The notes: generated by a model not told the origin, from the sequence alone. DNA of 64,000 nt from Cyanobacteria bacterium CYA (GCA_008363215.1 RHKP01000013.1:29959-93958), one strand, 5' to 3'. Counted from the stretch's first letter, positions 28,784 to 38,244 are shown. Program-made: numbers and translations.

Positions 28784-28825
28784 CACCCGGAGAGGTGCTC
28801 GAAGACTCGCACTTCTCCGGCGTCC
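28784..28825 (-). repeat. Dispersed hairpin repeat, single copy
   Basis: Read on the minus strand it is GGACGCCGGAGAAGTGCGAG, the loop TCTTCGA, then GCACCTCTCCGGG. CCGGAGA pairs with TCTCCGG and GTGC with GCAC, the best-formed hairpin of the family. It lies between the GT2 stop and the HIT start. Confidence 0.7.
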
Positions 28826-28857
28826 ATCGGACGCCCGAACTTCAACCGGAATCGAGA

Positions 28858-29625
28858 TCAGAACCAGTTGTACCTGACGATGCACCACAGCGCCCGCAGC
28901 CCGTCCTTCCAGCCGATCTTCTTGCCTTCGGCGTAGGTGCGACCCGCGTAACTGATCGGGACTTCGTAGATGCGGATGGCGCGGGTGGCTTCCCGCGCCG
29001 GCGCGGGCGACTGTGACGAAACGGGCAGCCGGATCTTCGCGAGTTTGGCGATCATTTCCGGCTCGATGCCGAAGCGGTTCTCACGCAGGTGCAGGCGTTC
29101 GAGCACGGGGCGTGTGAAGGCTTTGGTCCCGCACTCGATGTCACTCAGGTTCAGGTTGCTGAACATGTTGCTCGCCAGCGTGATCACGCGGTTGGCGACT
29201 GAGTGCCAGTAGTAGAGAACGCGGTGGGTCTGCCCGAGGAAGCGCGTGCCGATGACCGCGTCGGCCCGCCCGGTGAGAATCGGGTTGAGGGCCGCCTGGT
29301 GGTCGGCCGGGTCATACTCGAGATCAGCATCCTGCACGAGGACGACGTCGGCATCCATCTCGAGTGCGGCGATGAACCCGCGCCGCAAGGCCGATCCCTT
29401 GCCCTGGTTCTGGCGCGAGAGGAGCGCGGTTACATCCTGGCGCTGTGCGAGGGCAGCGATGATCGCGTCGGTGCCGTCGGTCGAGCCGTCGTCGATCATG
29501 ATGATGTGCCGGCGCGCCGGAGCGCCGTCGGGCAGGTGGGGCGGAGGCACCTGGTCAAGCCGGGCCATGAGTTGCGGGAGCAGGTCGCGCTCGTTGTAGA
29601 CCGGGATGACGACGGCGATCAGCAT
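28858..29625 (-). CDS. Glycosyltransferase family 2 (dolichyl/undecaprenyl-phosphate sugar synthase-like)
   Basis: A 255-residue GT-A enzyme. It has the nucleotide-binding start VVIPVYNERDLLPQL, IDDGSTDGTDA, NQGKGSALRRGF, and the metal-binding DADLEYDP. ECGTKAFTRPVLE and the absence of a C-terminal membrane tail resemble soluble polyprenyl-phosphate glycosyltransferases. It probably transfers a sugar to a lipid phosphate for envelope glycan synthesis; donor and acceptor are unknown. mutY ends three bases upstream of its start, so the two are in one operon. Confidence 0.83.
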   Translation of the reverse strand: MLIAVVIPVYNERDLLPQLMARLDQVPPPHLPDGAPARRHIIMIDDGSTDGTDAIIAALAQRQDVTALLSRQNQGKGSALRRGFIAALEMDADVVLVQDADLEYDPADHQAALNPILTGRADAVIGTRFLGQTHRVLYYWHSVANRVITLASNMFSNLNLSDIECGTKAFTRPVLERLHLRENRFGIEPEMIAKLAKIRLPVSSQSPAPAREATRAIRIYEVPISYAGRTYAEGKKIGWKDGLRALWCIVRYNWF

Positions 29626-29628
29626 CGA

Positions 29629-30687
29629 TCAGGACGATACCGCGCCCGGTGTCGTCACGCCCGCGCTTTCGATGACCCGGCGCTGGGCGTTGCCGATGCC
29701 GAGTTCGCCCAACTCACCCAGGTGAATCCACACGTGCCCCGCACCGGCCCGCGCACCGCTGGCCCGGTATACGGCGAAGCGAACCTCCCGATGCGTGGTC
29801 ATGAACGTGAACGCGCCTGCTTGTTCAACCATCCGCGCGCGCACAAGGGCACGCACTTCTTCCGGCCCGGCGTGCCGGTCGTCACGCTCGACGGTCGGGC
29901 ACTGCCACAGCCCCGCCCAAAGGCCCCTGCCGGGGCGCTGTTCCATCAGCACGCGGGATTTGGAATCGACTGCGACGACGGCCGCGGCGAAGATCGGGCG
30001 CCGCCCGGCTCGCGTCTTCGGCTCTGGGATGCGGTCCTGCACGCCCTGTGAGCGTGCCCGGCACCACCGGGCGACCGGGCACTGGGCGCATCTGGGCGAC
30101 GTGGGCGTGCAGATGAGAGCGCCCAGTTCCATCAGTCCTTCGTTGAACACGCCGGGCTCGCCGGCCAGTGGCACCAGGGCCGCAGCCTGCTCCCACGCCC
30201 ATTTCTCGTCGGGCGGGCCGGTTCGGGCGTCGAGGCGCTGAAGGACTCGCATGACGTTCCCGTCTACGAGCGGCTCGGGCTGTCCGAAGACGATCGAACT
30301 GATCGCCCCGGCCGTGTAGCGCCCGACGCCGGGCAGGGTCATCAGCGACGCGACCTGGGTGGGAACCGTTGAGCCGTGTTCATCGCGGATGAGTTTGGCC
30401 AGCGCGTGCAGCATGCGTGCCCGGCGGTAATAACCCAGCCCCGACCAGGCGGCGAGCACGTCGGCTTCGTCGGCCGCGGCGAGGGCGTCGATCGTGGGGA
30501 ATCGCTCCATGAACGGCTCGAACCGTTCGAGCACGCGCGACACCTGCGTCTGCTGGAGCATCAGTTCGCTGACCAGCGAGCGGTAGGGGTCGCGCCGTCC
30601 GCGCCGTGCGAGGCGCCAGGGCAGAGGCCGGGCGCAGGCGGTAAACCAGGCGGTGATTGCGGCCACGAGTTGGCGTTGGCGCGTCAT
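29629..30687 (-). CDS. mutY: A/G-specific adenine DNA glycosylase MutY
   Basis: The 352-residue enzyme removes adenine mispaired with 8-oxoguanine. The catalytic Glu lies in SELMLQQTQVSRV, the helix-hairpin-helix is MTLPGVGRYTAGA, and the catalytic Asp lies in VDGNVMRVLQR. The 4Fe-4S ligands follow the usual C-x6-C-x2-C-x5-C pattern (CTPTSPRCAQCPVARWC). The C-terminal NUDIX-like domain (AAVVAVDSKSRVLMEQRPG, GLWAGLWQCP) recognises 8-oxoG. The start was set at ATG 30687 rather than the upstream TTG at 30699. Confidence 0.93.
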   Translation of the reverse strand: MTRQRQLVAAITAWFTACARPLPWRLARRGRRDPYRSLVSELMLQQTQVSRVLERFEPFMERFPTIDALAAADEADVLAAWSGLGYYRRARMLHALAKLIRDEHGSTVPTQVASLMTLPGVGRYTAGAISSIVFGQPEPLVDGNVMRVLQRLDARTGPPDEKWAWEQAAALVPLAGEPGVFNEGLMELGALICTPTSPRCAQCPVARWCRARSQGVQDRIPEPKTRAGRRPIFAAAVVAVDSKSRVLMEQRPGRGLWAGLWQCPTVERDDRHAGPEEVRALVRARMVEQAGAFTFMTTHREVRFAVYRASGARAGAGHVWIHLGELGELGIGNAQRRVIESAGVTTPGAVSS

Positions 30688-30797
30688 GGGCGATGGCAAG
30701 CGTAGCGAAGCGCCGTCCGGATCGTGAACAAGTCGCGAAACGGCCGATACACTGCCTGCGGGGCGTTGACGCGCTCCCGCCCCCGGGAAACCGAACC

Positions 30798-31691
30798 GTG
30801 CCTGTCTTTGAACGACTCAACGACCTCTTGCTCCGGCTGGCCAGTTACCCATTGTGGGAAGTGGCGGTCGAACTGGTCGTCATCTGGCTGGTGGTGTGGG
30901 CGATCGTGCGGTTCCTCCGCGGCACGCGTGCGGTGGGCGCTCTCCGGGGCCTGCTGATCGTGCTGCTGCTGGGCACGATACTTACGCGCGTGCTGGGCAG
31001 CGGAGGGGCGTCGTTTCAGAGGCTGACCTATCTCTACGACCGGGCGCTGGCGCTGGTCGCCGTCGCGCTGATCGTCATCTTTCAGCCCGAGTTGCGTCGT
31101 GGACTGATCCGCCTGGGTGAGGCGCCGCTGTTCCGCGTGACCCGCTCGCAGCAGGCACAGATCATCAGCGCGGTGGTCAGTGCGGCCGAGTACCTGGCCA
31201 AGGCGCGCTTCGGAGCGATCATCGTGATCGAGCGGCACATCGGTCTGCGTGGTGTGACCGAGGGCGGGACGACGCTGGACGCCGAGGTTTCGGATCGCCT
31301 GCTCCGATGCATCTTCTTCCCCGGCTCGGCGCTGCACGACCTGGCGGTGGTGATCCGGGGCACGCGGATCACCGCGGCCGGGGTCCAGTTGCCGTTGGCC
31401 GAACCGTCGGACATGCCGGACCCGCAACTGGGTTCGCGTCACCGGGCGGCCTTGGGAGTGACCAAGGACTCCGACGCGGTGGTGGTGGTGGTCAGCGAGG
31501 AATCGGGTCACGTGCGTCTGGCCGAGCGAGGGAGGCTGTCGCGTCCATTTTCCGGGCCCGAACTGGCTGAAGAACTTCAGCGACGGCTGGGCCGGCCCGG
31601 CCCGGGCAACGGGCCCAAGGCCGAAGACGGCGCCGACGAACCTTCGGACATGAGCGTCGAGGAACCGGCCGAGGCGGGAAGGGAGTCGTGA
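30798..31691 (+). CDS. cdaA: CdaA-type diadenylate cyclase with altered DGA motif
   Basis: A 297-residue membrane protein with three N-terminal helices (residues ~20-40, 48-66, 80-96) and a DAC domain from ~105. It should make cyclic di-AMP from two ATP. The RHR motif is intact in LGSRHRAALG (residues ~211-220), and VVSEESGHVRLAERG is typical. The catalytic DGA motif reads DLA in SALHDLAVVIRG (residues 181-183), so Gly is replaced by Leu. The GTG start gives VPVFERLNDL with no clear Shine-Dalgarno sequence. A YbbR-like regulator gene overlaps the 3' end (TGATG), the usual cdaA-cdaR order. Confidence 0.85.
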   Translation: MPVFERLNDLLLRLASYPLWEVAVELVVIWLVVWAIVRFLRGTRAVGALRGLLIVLLLGTILTRVLGSGGASFQRLTYLYDRALALVAVALIVIFQPELRRGLIRLGEAPLFRVTRSQQAQIISAVVSAAEYLAKARFGAIIVIERHIGLRGVTEGGTTLDAEVSDRLLRCIFFPGSALHDLAVVIRGTRITAAGVQLPLAEPSDMPDPQLGSRHRAALGVTKDSDAVVVVVSEESGHVRLAERGRLSRPFSGPELAEELQRRLGRPGPGNGPKAEDGADEPSDMSVEEPAEAGRES

Positions 31692-32669
31692 TGTTCGCGC
31701 GGGCCCGCACCTTCATCGTCGTGACCATCCTCGCGCTGCTGGTGTGGATCCTGGCCGAGAGCCAGACGCTGCGCATCCAGAGTGCGGCCGGTCAGATCCG
31801 CTTCGAGACGGGGTCGAACACGCGGGTGGTTCGGGTGAACCCGACCGATCCATTCCGCGGGACGGTGGAGTTGCGTCTGAGCGGGTCGGCCGCTCGCATG
31901 GACGGCCTGCTGGAGGCGCTGCGCCAGCCGATCGCGGTGAACGTGGACTCGGAGAGCCCGTCGGGGACGGGGCTTCGGGTGGTGAACCTGCGCGATGCGC
32001 TGCGTCTGACGCCGGTGTTTGAGAAATCGGGCATTTCGCTGATGGAGGTGAACCCGCGCTTCGTACAGGTGGAGGTCGACGAACTGGTGCAGCGCGATGT
32101 GCCGGTGAGGGTCGAACTTCCCGACGTGGAGGTACAGGGTGCGGCCCGGCCCGAGCCTGAGATGGTCCGCTTAGCCGGACCAGATCGCCAACCTCCCCAC
32201 GGGGCGTCCGCAGCGGATCGCGTCGGTGCGTGTGGTGCCCTCCGCAGCGCTGGCCGAGGCGTGGCAGGCGCGCCAGTCGCGCACGCAGGTGGCGGTGACG
32301 CTGACGCTGCGCTCGCGCACCGAGACCGAAGTGCTGCCGACGGTGCCGGTGCAGGTGCGGGTGGCTCCGACGGAGTTGTCGCGATTCGACATTTCCATTC
32401 CGGAAGAGGACCGCTTTCTGCACGACGTGACAGTGCGGGGCCCGAGCACCGCGATCGAGCGCATGCGCAACGACCCGACCCTGCGTCCGGTGGCGGTGAT
32501 CGCCCTGACGTTTGAGGAACTGGAGCGTGGGCTGACGGCCAAGGATGCGCTCATCCTCTTTCCTCCCGGTCTGGAAGGGCTGGAAGCGACGGCCGACGAC
32601 GTGAACGTCAGTTTGTCCATCACGCGGCGGGCCGTTCCGGCGCCGCCGGGCGAGCCGGAAGGACAGTGA
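31691..32669 (+). pseudogene. YbbR-domain protein (CdaR-like), apparently frameshifted
   Basis: The first frame from ATG 31691 has a membrane anchor (TFIVVTILALLVWILAES) and extracytoplasmic YbbR-like beta repeats (FRGTVELRLSGSAARMDGL, VNPRFVQVEVDELVQRDVPV). At about 32174 the coding signal moves to another frame, which continues PDQIANLPTGRPQRIASV, then RFDISIPEEDRFLHDVTVRG, and ends ...PPGEPEGQ at 32669. Removing one G near 32174 would join VRL to PDQIANL, giving about 325 residues, normal for the family. YbbR/CdaR modulates CdaA. Real frameshift or sequencing error cannot be told apart here. Confidence 0.7.
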
Positions 32670-32836
32670 GTTCCAGTTCGGTATATTTTAGGATATGAAT
32701 TGCGGGTGTGAGACCCGTGCGGGCGGGACCGCTCGGCATGGCGCGGCTAAGGTTTGGGCCCGTTCCCCGGCGGGATCCTGGGAATCGGACCATCATCATT
32801 GGTTGCAGCGCCGACCGGCTGAAGAGGGCTTCGGAC

Positions 32837-34387
32837 GTGAAGATCAGGACCGACGAAATCGCCAGCGTGATCAAGCAGGAAATCGAGCAGTACACCGCCG
32901 AACTGGAGATCTCCGAAGTCGGCCGCGTGGTCGAGGTCGGCGACGGCATCGCCCGCGTCTACGGGCTTTCCAAGGCCATGTCCGGCGAACTGATCGAGTT
33001 CCAGTCGGCCACCGGCTCGGTGATGGGCCAGGTGATGAACCTGGAAGAGGACACGGTCGGCGCGGTGATTTACGGCGACTACCTCTCGGTGAAGGAGGGC
33101 GACGTCGTCCGCAGCACGGGGCGTCTGCTCGAAGTGCCCGTGGGCGAGGCGCTGCTCGGCCGCGTGGTCGACCCCCTCGGCCGTCCGATCGACGACGCGG
33201 GCCCGATCGAAGCCCAGGCGACGCGCAAGATCGACATCATCGCCCCCGGCATCGCCGACCGCCAGCCGGTCAAGGAGCCGCTCCAGACGGGCGTCAAGGC
33301 AATCGACGCGATGATCCCCATCGGGCGCGGACAGCGCGAACTGATCATCGGCGACCGCAAGACGGGTAAGACGGCCGTCGCCATCGACACGATCATCAAT
33401 CAGAAGCAGTACTGGGGCACGCCTGACGCGGTGGTGTGCATCTACGTCGCGGTGGGGCAGAAGGAATCGACCGTGGCCGGCGTCGTCGAGGCGCTGAAGA
33501 AGAACGGCGCGATGGACTACACCATCGTGGTCAACGCTTCGAGTTCGGACCCTGCCCCGATGCAGTACATCGCCCCCTACTCGGGCTGCGCGATGGGCGA
33601 GCACTTCATGTGGCAGGGCAAGGACGGCAAGTCGCCCAAGCACGCGTTGTGCATCTATGACGACTTGTCCAAGCAGGCCGTGGCCTATCGCCAGTTGTCG
33701 CTGCTGCTGCGTCGTCCCCCGGGGCGCGAGGCGTATCCCGGCGACGTGTTCTACCTGCACTCCCGCCTGCTCGAACGCGCGACCAAGTTGTCCGAAGAAA
33801 ACGGCGGCGGCTCGCTCACGGCGCTGCCCGTCATCGAGACGCAGGAAGGCGACGTGTCGGCCTACATCCCGACCAACGTCATCTCCATCACCGACGGCCA
33901 GATCTATCTCGAACCCGAACTGTTCTTCTCCGGCGTGCGCCCGGCGATCAACGTCGGTATCTCGGTCTCCCGTGTGGGCGGCAACGCGCAGGTGAAGGCG
34001 ATGAAGAAGATCGCCGGCTCGCTGCGACTCGACCTGGCCGCCTATCGCGAACTCGAGGCCTTCGCGCAGTTGGGCACCGAACTCGACACGGCCACGCAGC
34101 GGCAGTTGGACCGCGGCGCCCGCATGGTCGAGTTGCTCAAGCAGCCGCAGTATGTGCCATACACCGTGACCGATCAGATCCTCTCGATCTATGCGGGCAC
34201 CAGGGGCTTCCTCGACGACGTGCCGCTGGACCGCGTAGCCGACTTCGAGGGCGCCATGCTCAGCCATTTCCGCTCCATCGGCAAGGCGGTGTATGACGAG
34301 TTGCAGCAGAAGAAGGCGCTGGACGACGGGCTGGCCCGGAAGGTCGAAGAACTGATGACCAACTTCAAGGCCGGCTGGAAGGCGTGA
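32837..34387 (+). CDS. atpA: F-type ATP synthase subunit alpha
   Basis: The 516-residue F1 alpha subunit is of normal length. The P-loop is [10 protein letters not shown], the N-terminal domain starts [17 protein letters not shown], and [18 protein letters not shown] and [18 protein letters not shown] segments are fully conserved. The catalytic Arg lies in the latter region. It forms the F1 hexamer with beta. The start is a GTG at 32837 behind GAAGAGGG, giving VKIRTDE. No delta, gamma, beta or epsilon gene is adjacent: the upstream neighbour is the YbbR gene and downstream is an IS630 remnant. Confidence 0.95.
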   Translation: MKIRTDEIASVIKQEIEQYTAELEISEVGRVVEVGDGIARVYGLSKAMSGELIEFQSATGSVMGQVMNLEEDTVGAVIYGDYLSVKEGDVVRSTGRLLEVPVGEALLGRVVDPLGRPIDDAGPIEAQATRKIDIIAPGIADRQPVKEPLQTGVKAIDAMIPIGRGQRELIIGDRKTGKTAVAIDTIINQKQYWGTPDAVVCIYVAVGQKESTVAGVVEALKKNGAMDYTIVVNASSSDPAPMQYIAPYSGCAMGEHFMWQGKDGKSPKHALCIYDDLSKQAVAYRQLSLLLRRPPGREAYPGDVFYLHSRLLERATKLSEENGGGSLTALPVIETQEGDVSAYIPTNVISITDGQIYLEPELFFSGVRPAINVGISVSRVGGNAQVKAMKKIAGSLRLDLAAYRELEAFAQLGTELDTATQRQLDRGARMVELLKQPQYVPYTVTDQILSIYAGTRGFLDDVPLDRVADFEGAMLSHFRSIGKAVYDELQQKKALDDGLARKVEELMTNFKAGWKA

Positions 34388-34479
34388 TCCGCCTTTGGGC
34401 AACTTTCTGCGCGCCTGTTGCGCTTCTGCTCGGCGCGGCGTAGGACAGCGTGATTCGCAGTACTGTGTGCTTCCAGAGC

Positions 34480-34948
34480 AAGCAGTCTTGCGCGCACGCG
34501 GCAGAGCGCCACACACTGACCGAGTTGGAACGGGCGGCCGGGGGCGAGGGCCACGCGCGCGACCGCATCCGGGCCGCGCTCATGGCAAAGCGGGGGACGC
34601 GGAGCACGCTGACGCGCGTGTGGGCACGCACCGGCTGGCGTCCCACGTGAACATCGGAACGGTGGAGGTGTTTCGGCGCATGACCGGCGAGAATGTCGCG
34701 GCTACGGGCGATCCCGATGACGCGGCGCTGGGGATCATGGACCAGGCCGGCCGGCACGTGAGCAAGCGGCCGAATCCGCTGCTGCTCTTCCCGCCGCCGC
34801 TCCAGCAATCGCACCTTTGCCGACCACAACAGCCTGCTCGATGGTGTCGGCGCCGCATGGCGAAGCCTGACCAAGACACGCCTGCGGTCCGTCTGTCAAG
34901 GCCGCTCACTCGCGCCCGGATTCCAACCGTGCTTGATATAAGAGCGTG
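34480..34948 (+). pseudogene. IS630-type transposase remnant
   Basis: Fragments of one IS630-type transposase occur in order but in several frames. About 34590-34650 encodes STLTRVWARTGWRPT. About 34648-34770 encodes VNIGTVEVFRRMTGENVAA, TGDPDDAALGIMDQAGRHVS. About 34812-34945 encodes FADHNSLLDGVGAAWRSLTK, TRLRSVCQGRSLAP. These cover the DDE domain and C-terminus without the N-terminus. It is inactive. The 3' end is similar in DNA to the remnant near 15.05 kb. Confidence 0.7.
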
Positions 34949-35043
34949 AGCATTTGGTGGACTTGCGATCGGGCCGAGTCGGCGGGACTGGCGATCGGCC
35001 CGGGACGTGCATGTCACCGTTTCCATGCGATCTCGTCACCTTC
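34949..35043. other. Short gap next to the IS remnant
   Basis: Together with 34388-34479 this completes the ~650-bp interval between atpA and the nitroreductase gene. Apart from the IS630 fragments I see no ORF, and no hairpin strong enough to call an atpA terminator. Confidence 0.35.
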
Positions 35044-35775
35044 TTATGCCATCACCGCCCCCTGATCGCGGTAATACGGGCCCACGCTCACGCGGCTGGC
35101 GTGTCCCATCTTCTCGATGATCGACTCGCCCCAGCCCCTGGCCGTTGCGCCGCGCTTTGCCAGATAGTCCCGATACGTCGCGTCAAAGCGGTCGATGCTC
35201 GCCAGCACGTCTTCGTCGGTCGGGTACCCATCGTCGAAAAGAACGGCCTCCGTCGGCAGGCGCGGGCGCGGCGCCGGGATCTCGGCTGGGACGCCCACGC
35301 ACAGGCCATAGAGCGGATAGACGCCCTGAGGCAGCCCCAGCACACGGCCCACTCCCGGCAGATCGTTGCGGATTCCCCCGGTATAACAGACTCCGTATCC
35401 CAGCGATTCAAATGCAATAACCATGTTCTGCGCGAACAGGGTCGCGTCGATCACGCTGATGAGGAACCCCTCCATCCGCTGGTCGTAGTCGACGCCTGCC
35501 CGCTCGCACAACAGCCGGTGACGGCGCGCGTCGCCGCAGATGACGAAGAACTCCGGCGCCCGCGACACCTTCTCCTGCGGTCCTGCCAGATCGGCCAGCG
35601 CGCGGCGGCGCCCCGGATCCTTGATCCGGATGCATGCGTACGCCTGCACGGCCGAACTCGTCGACGCCATCTGCCCGGCGCGCACGCACGCTTCAACGTG
35701 TTGCTCCGGAATCACCTGGTCTGCGAAGCGGCGAATCGAGCGATGAGATAGCAGCAGTTTGATGACCTCGTTCAT
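35044..35775 (-). CDS. NADPH-dependent flavin/nitroreductase (NfsA family)
   Basis: The 243-residue FMN enzyme begins MNEVIKLLLSHRSIRRFADQ, the FMN-phosphate-binding start of the nitroreductase fold. It continues with STSSAVQAYACIRIKD, DATLFAQNMVIAFESLGYGV and CYTGGIRNDL. The C-terminal ~50 residues include RPRLPTEAVLFDDGY, typical of the NfsA/FRP group. It reduces nitro compounds, quinones or free flavin using NAD(P)H. ATG 35775 was chosen over a longer frame. It stands alone, transcribed towards atpA. Confidence 0.88.
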   Translation of the reverse strand: MNEVIKLLLSHRSIRRFADQVIPEQHVEACVRAGQMASTSSAVQAYACIRIKDPGRRRALADLAGPQEKVSRAPEFFVICGDARRHRLLCERAGVDYDQRMEGFLISVIDATLFAQNMVIAFESLGYGVCYTGGIRNDLPGVGRVLGLPQGVYPLYGLCVGVPAEIPAPRPRLPTEAVLFDDGYPTDEDVLASIDRFDATYRDYLAKRGATARGWGESIIEKMGHASRVSVGPYYRDQGAVMA

Positions 35776-36000
35776 CAGCACACGGTAGGTCACCGCCGCG
35801 TGAACGAGGGTGTCCTGACCTTCCCCCAGGGGCCGGGGCACCTGTCAGAATGATCCACGCGCCGGGGCGAGGGCTTTCGCGCCCGGCGGAAACCCGAGCC
35901 GAACACGATGCCCGGGCGAGGCGGCCGCTGCTCTGAGCAGGCGCTTGTCAGGCCGACGGGTGATCGCAGGGTCGGTGACCGGCGATGCTACCCTACACCC

Positions 36001-38211
36001 ATGATTGCGACCCTTGTTTCGGGGCTGGCGCTGGGGCTCCAGCCTCTGAGTGAACAGCCGTACCTTGGTCTCATCCTGCGCGACTCGGAGTCCGGACCCG
36101 TCGTCAGTTGGGTCTACCCGGGCCCGTTCGGCGGTAACGGCTTCGGATCCAGCACCGGCATCCAGCGTTCGGACAACATTGACGCCATCTACCTGGGTGA
36201 GGTTACTGACGATGGGCGCATCGTGATCGACTCGGCCGCCGCGTTCAATGAGCGAACCTCCGCCCTGCCCGTTGGCTCGATCCTGACGCTCGAGTTCCGG
36301 CGTTCTCCGGAATCCAATCGTGACGCGGGCATTCCCCAGGGCGGGCCCGGCGGCGAAGTGCAGCGACTGACGGTTACTGTTGCCGACCGGGACACGTGGA
36401 CCGGCACGATCACCCGGGGGCTGGGGGCGCGCGTGATACCTGAGTTGGACGCGGGCCAGTTTGAGGCCGCGTTGCTGGAGGACGCCCAGCATCTGGGCAT
36501 CTCAGAGGCTGAGGGGGGTCTGAACGCCCTGCTCGCCTTGCTCGGGCGGACGCTGGACGCATCGCTGGATCCGAACATGGTGCCGGGCGTGGTGCAGGGT
36601 TTTCGGCGTCCGCTGAGCCTTGACACAGTGGGGGCCGAACTGGGGGGGCTTGCGTACGAGGTCGGCACCAGCGGCGGCGGCAAGGCCGAGATCGGCGCGC
36701 TGATCTCCGGCGCGCTCGACGTGGCCGCTCCTGAGGGCGAGTTCGAAATGGTGCAGGATTCGGAATGGAGGTCCCGCGCCCAGCAACTCGTCCGCACGCT
36801 CCGCGACAGCGTCTACATCTACAACGAACACGCGCCCGATCACATCGCCGTTATTCGCGCCAGCGTCGATCTGGCCCCGCAGTTCGTCGGACAGGGGCTT
36901 CACCAACTCGCCTGGATCGACAAGTTCTGGGAACTGGCCGTCACCGCGCCCGACCCCGACGTGCCCGATGAAATTCGCTCGGCCGTCCAGGGCGATGTCG
37001 TCGGCATCATGCGACTGCGTGACGACCGCATCGTCGTCATCGGCGGGGAAGGCCCCAACACCTACGACATGGGCCGTCTTGCCCTGGTCTATGACCTCGG
37101 CGGCGACGACACCTACAACTGGCCGCCCGATGCCGCGCCGCGCGGCTCGCCCACGGGCATCTACGACAAGGGAGGGAACGATCATTATGCGTCCGCCGCC
37201 GACTTCGCCGGGCCGGGGGTCGGCGTCTTCGGCTTCTCCATCGTCGAAGACGTCGAAGGCGATGACGTCTACGAGTCGACCACCATGGGCTCGATGGGTT
37301 TCGGGCTCTTCGGCGTCGGCGTCATTCTCGATCACGCCGGCAACGACACCTACCGCAACACCGGCCCGGGCTCCGGCTGGTCGATGGGCGCTGGCTTCTA
37401 TGGCAGCGGGCTCATCGTCGATCGCGCCGGCAGCGATACCTACCACGGCGAGAAACTCGTGCAGGGCGTCGGCGGTCCCCGCGCACTGGGCGGCATCATC
37501 GACTGCGAGGGCAACGATACCTACAAAGCCAACGGTCCAAGTTTCGGCTCGGTCTATGGCACTCCCGACGTCTTCGTCGGCATGAGCCAGGGCTTCGGCA
37601 TGGGTGTGCGCGGCTACGCGGCCGGCGGCATCGGCGCCCTGTGGGATCTCGCCGGCGACGACCAGTACGAGGCCGGGGAGTTCAGCCAGGCTGTCGGCTA
37701 CTTCTTTGCCATGGGCATCCTCCACGACTTCGCGGGAGCCGACAAGTACAAGGGCAACCGCTACGGGCAGGGCACTGGGGCTCACCAGGCGCTGGGTCTG
37801 CTCATCGACGGCGCCGGCGACGACACCTACTGGTCCATGACGGCCGCCTCGCAGGGCACTGCGTGGGATCTGACCGTCGGTATGCTCATCGACCACGGGG
37901 GCAATGACAAGTACGAGGCCGACGGGCTGGCGCAAGGGTCGGCCGCCATGCAGGCCATCGGTGTGCTGATCGACGTTTCCGGCGACGATACATACGCCGC
38001 CAAGGGAGACGCCTGCCAAGGACAGGGCGGCGGGAATGCCTACCACTACGATGCTGAAAAGGTCTTCAGTTTCTCAGCGTTGCTTGATATGGGCGGCGGC
38101 AAGGACACCTACTCCAGCGGCCGCGCCAACGACACCATCATCGGCCTGGGCGCCAGGAACGAAGCCACCCCCGGGGACAGTCCGCTCCACGGTCTGTGCG
38201 ACGACCAGTAG
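36001..38211 (+). CDS. PDZ-like protein with a long GDxY repeat region
   Basis: A 736-residue protein. The first ~100 residues (LGLILRDSESGPVVSWVYPG, NIDAIYLGEV) look PDZ-like. A helical middle spans ~130-350. From residue ~365 to the end, at least twelve copies of a [G/A]xDxY motif recur every 25-45 residues: GGDDTYNW, GGNDHYAS, EGDDVYES, AGNDTYRN, AGSDTYHG, EGNDTYKA, AGDDQYEA, AGADKYKG, AGDDTYWS, GGNDKYEA, SGDDTYAA and GGKDTYSS. Each follows a hydrophobic run such as GVILDH, so a beta-solenoid with Asp-rich turns, possibly calcium-binding, is likely. The start at 36001 gives only a weak signal-like N-terminus. The function is unknown. Confidence 0.65.
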   Translation: MIATLVSGLALGLQPLSEQPYLGLILRDSESGPVVSWVYPGPFGGNGFGSSTGIQRSDNIDAIYLGEVTDDGRIVIDSAAAFNERTSALPVGSILTLEFRRSPESNRDAGIPQGGPGGEVQRLTVTVADRDTWTGTITRGLGARVIPELDAGQFEAALLEDAQHLGISEAEGGLNALLALLGRTLDASLDPNMVPGVVQGFRRPLSLDTVGAELGGLAYEVGTSGGGKAEIGALISGALDVAAPEGEFEMVQDSEWRSRAQQLVRTLRDSVYIYNEHAPDHIAVIRASVDLAPQFVGQGLHQLAWIDKFWELAVTAPDPDVPDEIRSAVQGDVVGIMRLRDDRIVVIGGEGPNTYDMGRLALVYDLGGDDTYNWPPDAAPRGSPTGIYDKGGNDHYASAADFAGPGVGVFGFSIVEDVEGDDVYESTTMGSMGFGLFGVGVILDHAGNDTYRNTGPGSGWSMGAGFYGSGLIVDRAGSDTYHGEKLVQGVGGPRALGGIIDCEGNDTYKANGPSFGSVYGTPDVFVGMSQGFGMGVRGYAAGGIGALWDLAGDDQYEAGEFSQAVGYFFAMGILHDFAGADKYKGNRYGQGTGAHQALGLLIDGAGDDTYWSMTAASQGTAWDLTVGMLIDHGGNDKYEADGLAQGSAAMQAIGVLIDVSGDDTYAAKGDACQGQGGGNAYHYDAEKVFSFSALLDMGGGKDTYSSGRANDTIIGLGARNEATPGDSPLHGLCDDQ

Positions 38212-38244
38212 GACCGGCTTTCGCTCAGTTCTCGATTGCGACTC

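Noticed and set aside
35856..35892. Palindrome GCCGGG...CCCGGC upstream of the GDxY-repeat gene
   Set aside because: It resembles the repeat family but lacks the GGACGCC head and GTCTTCG loop; treated as an unrelated GC-rich palindrome.
36502..38046. 514-codon minus-strand frame
   Set aside because: Antisense to the GDxY-repeat gene; its apparent repeats mirror the plus-strand repeats.
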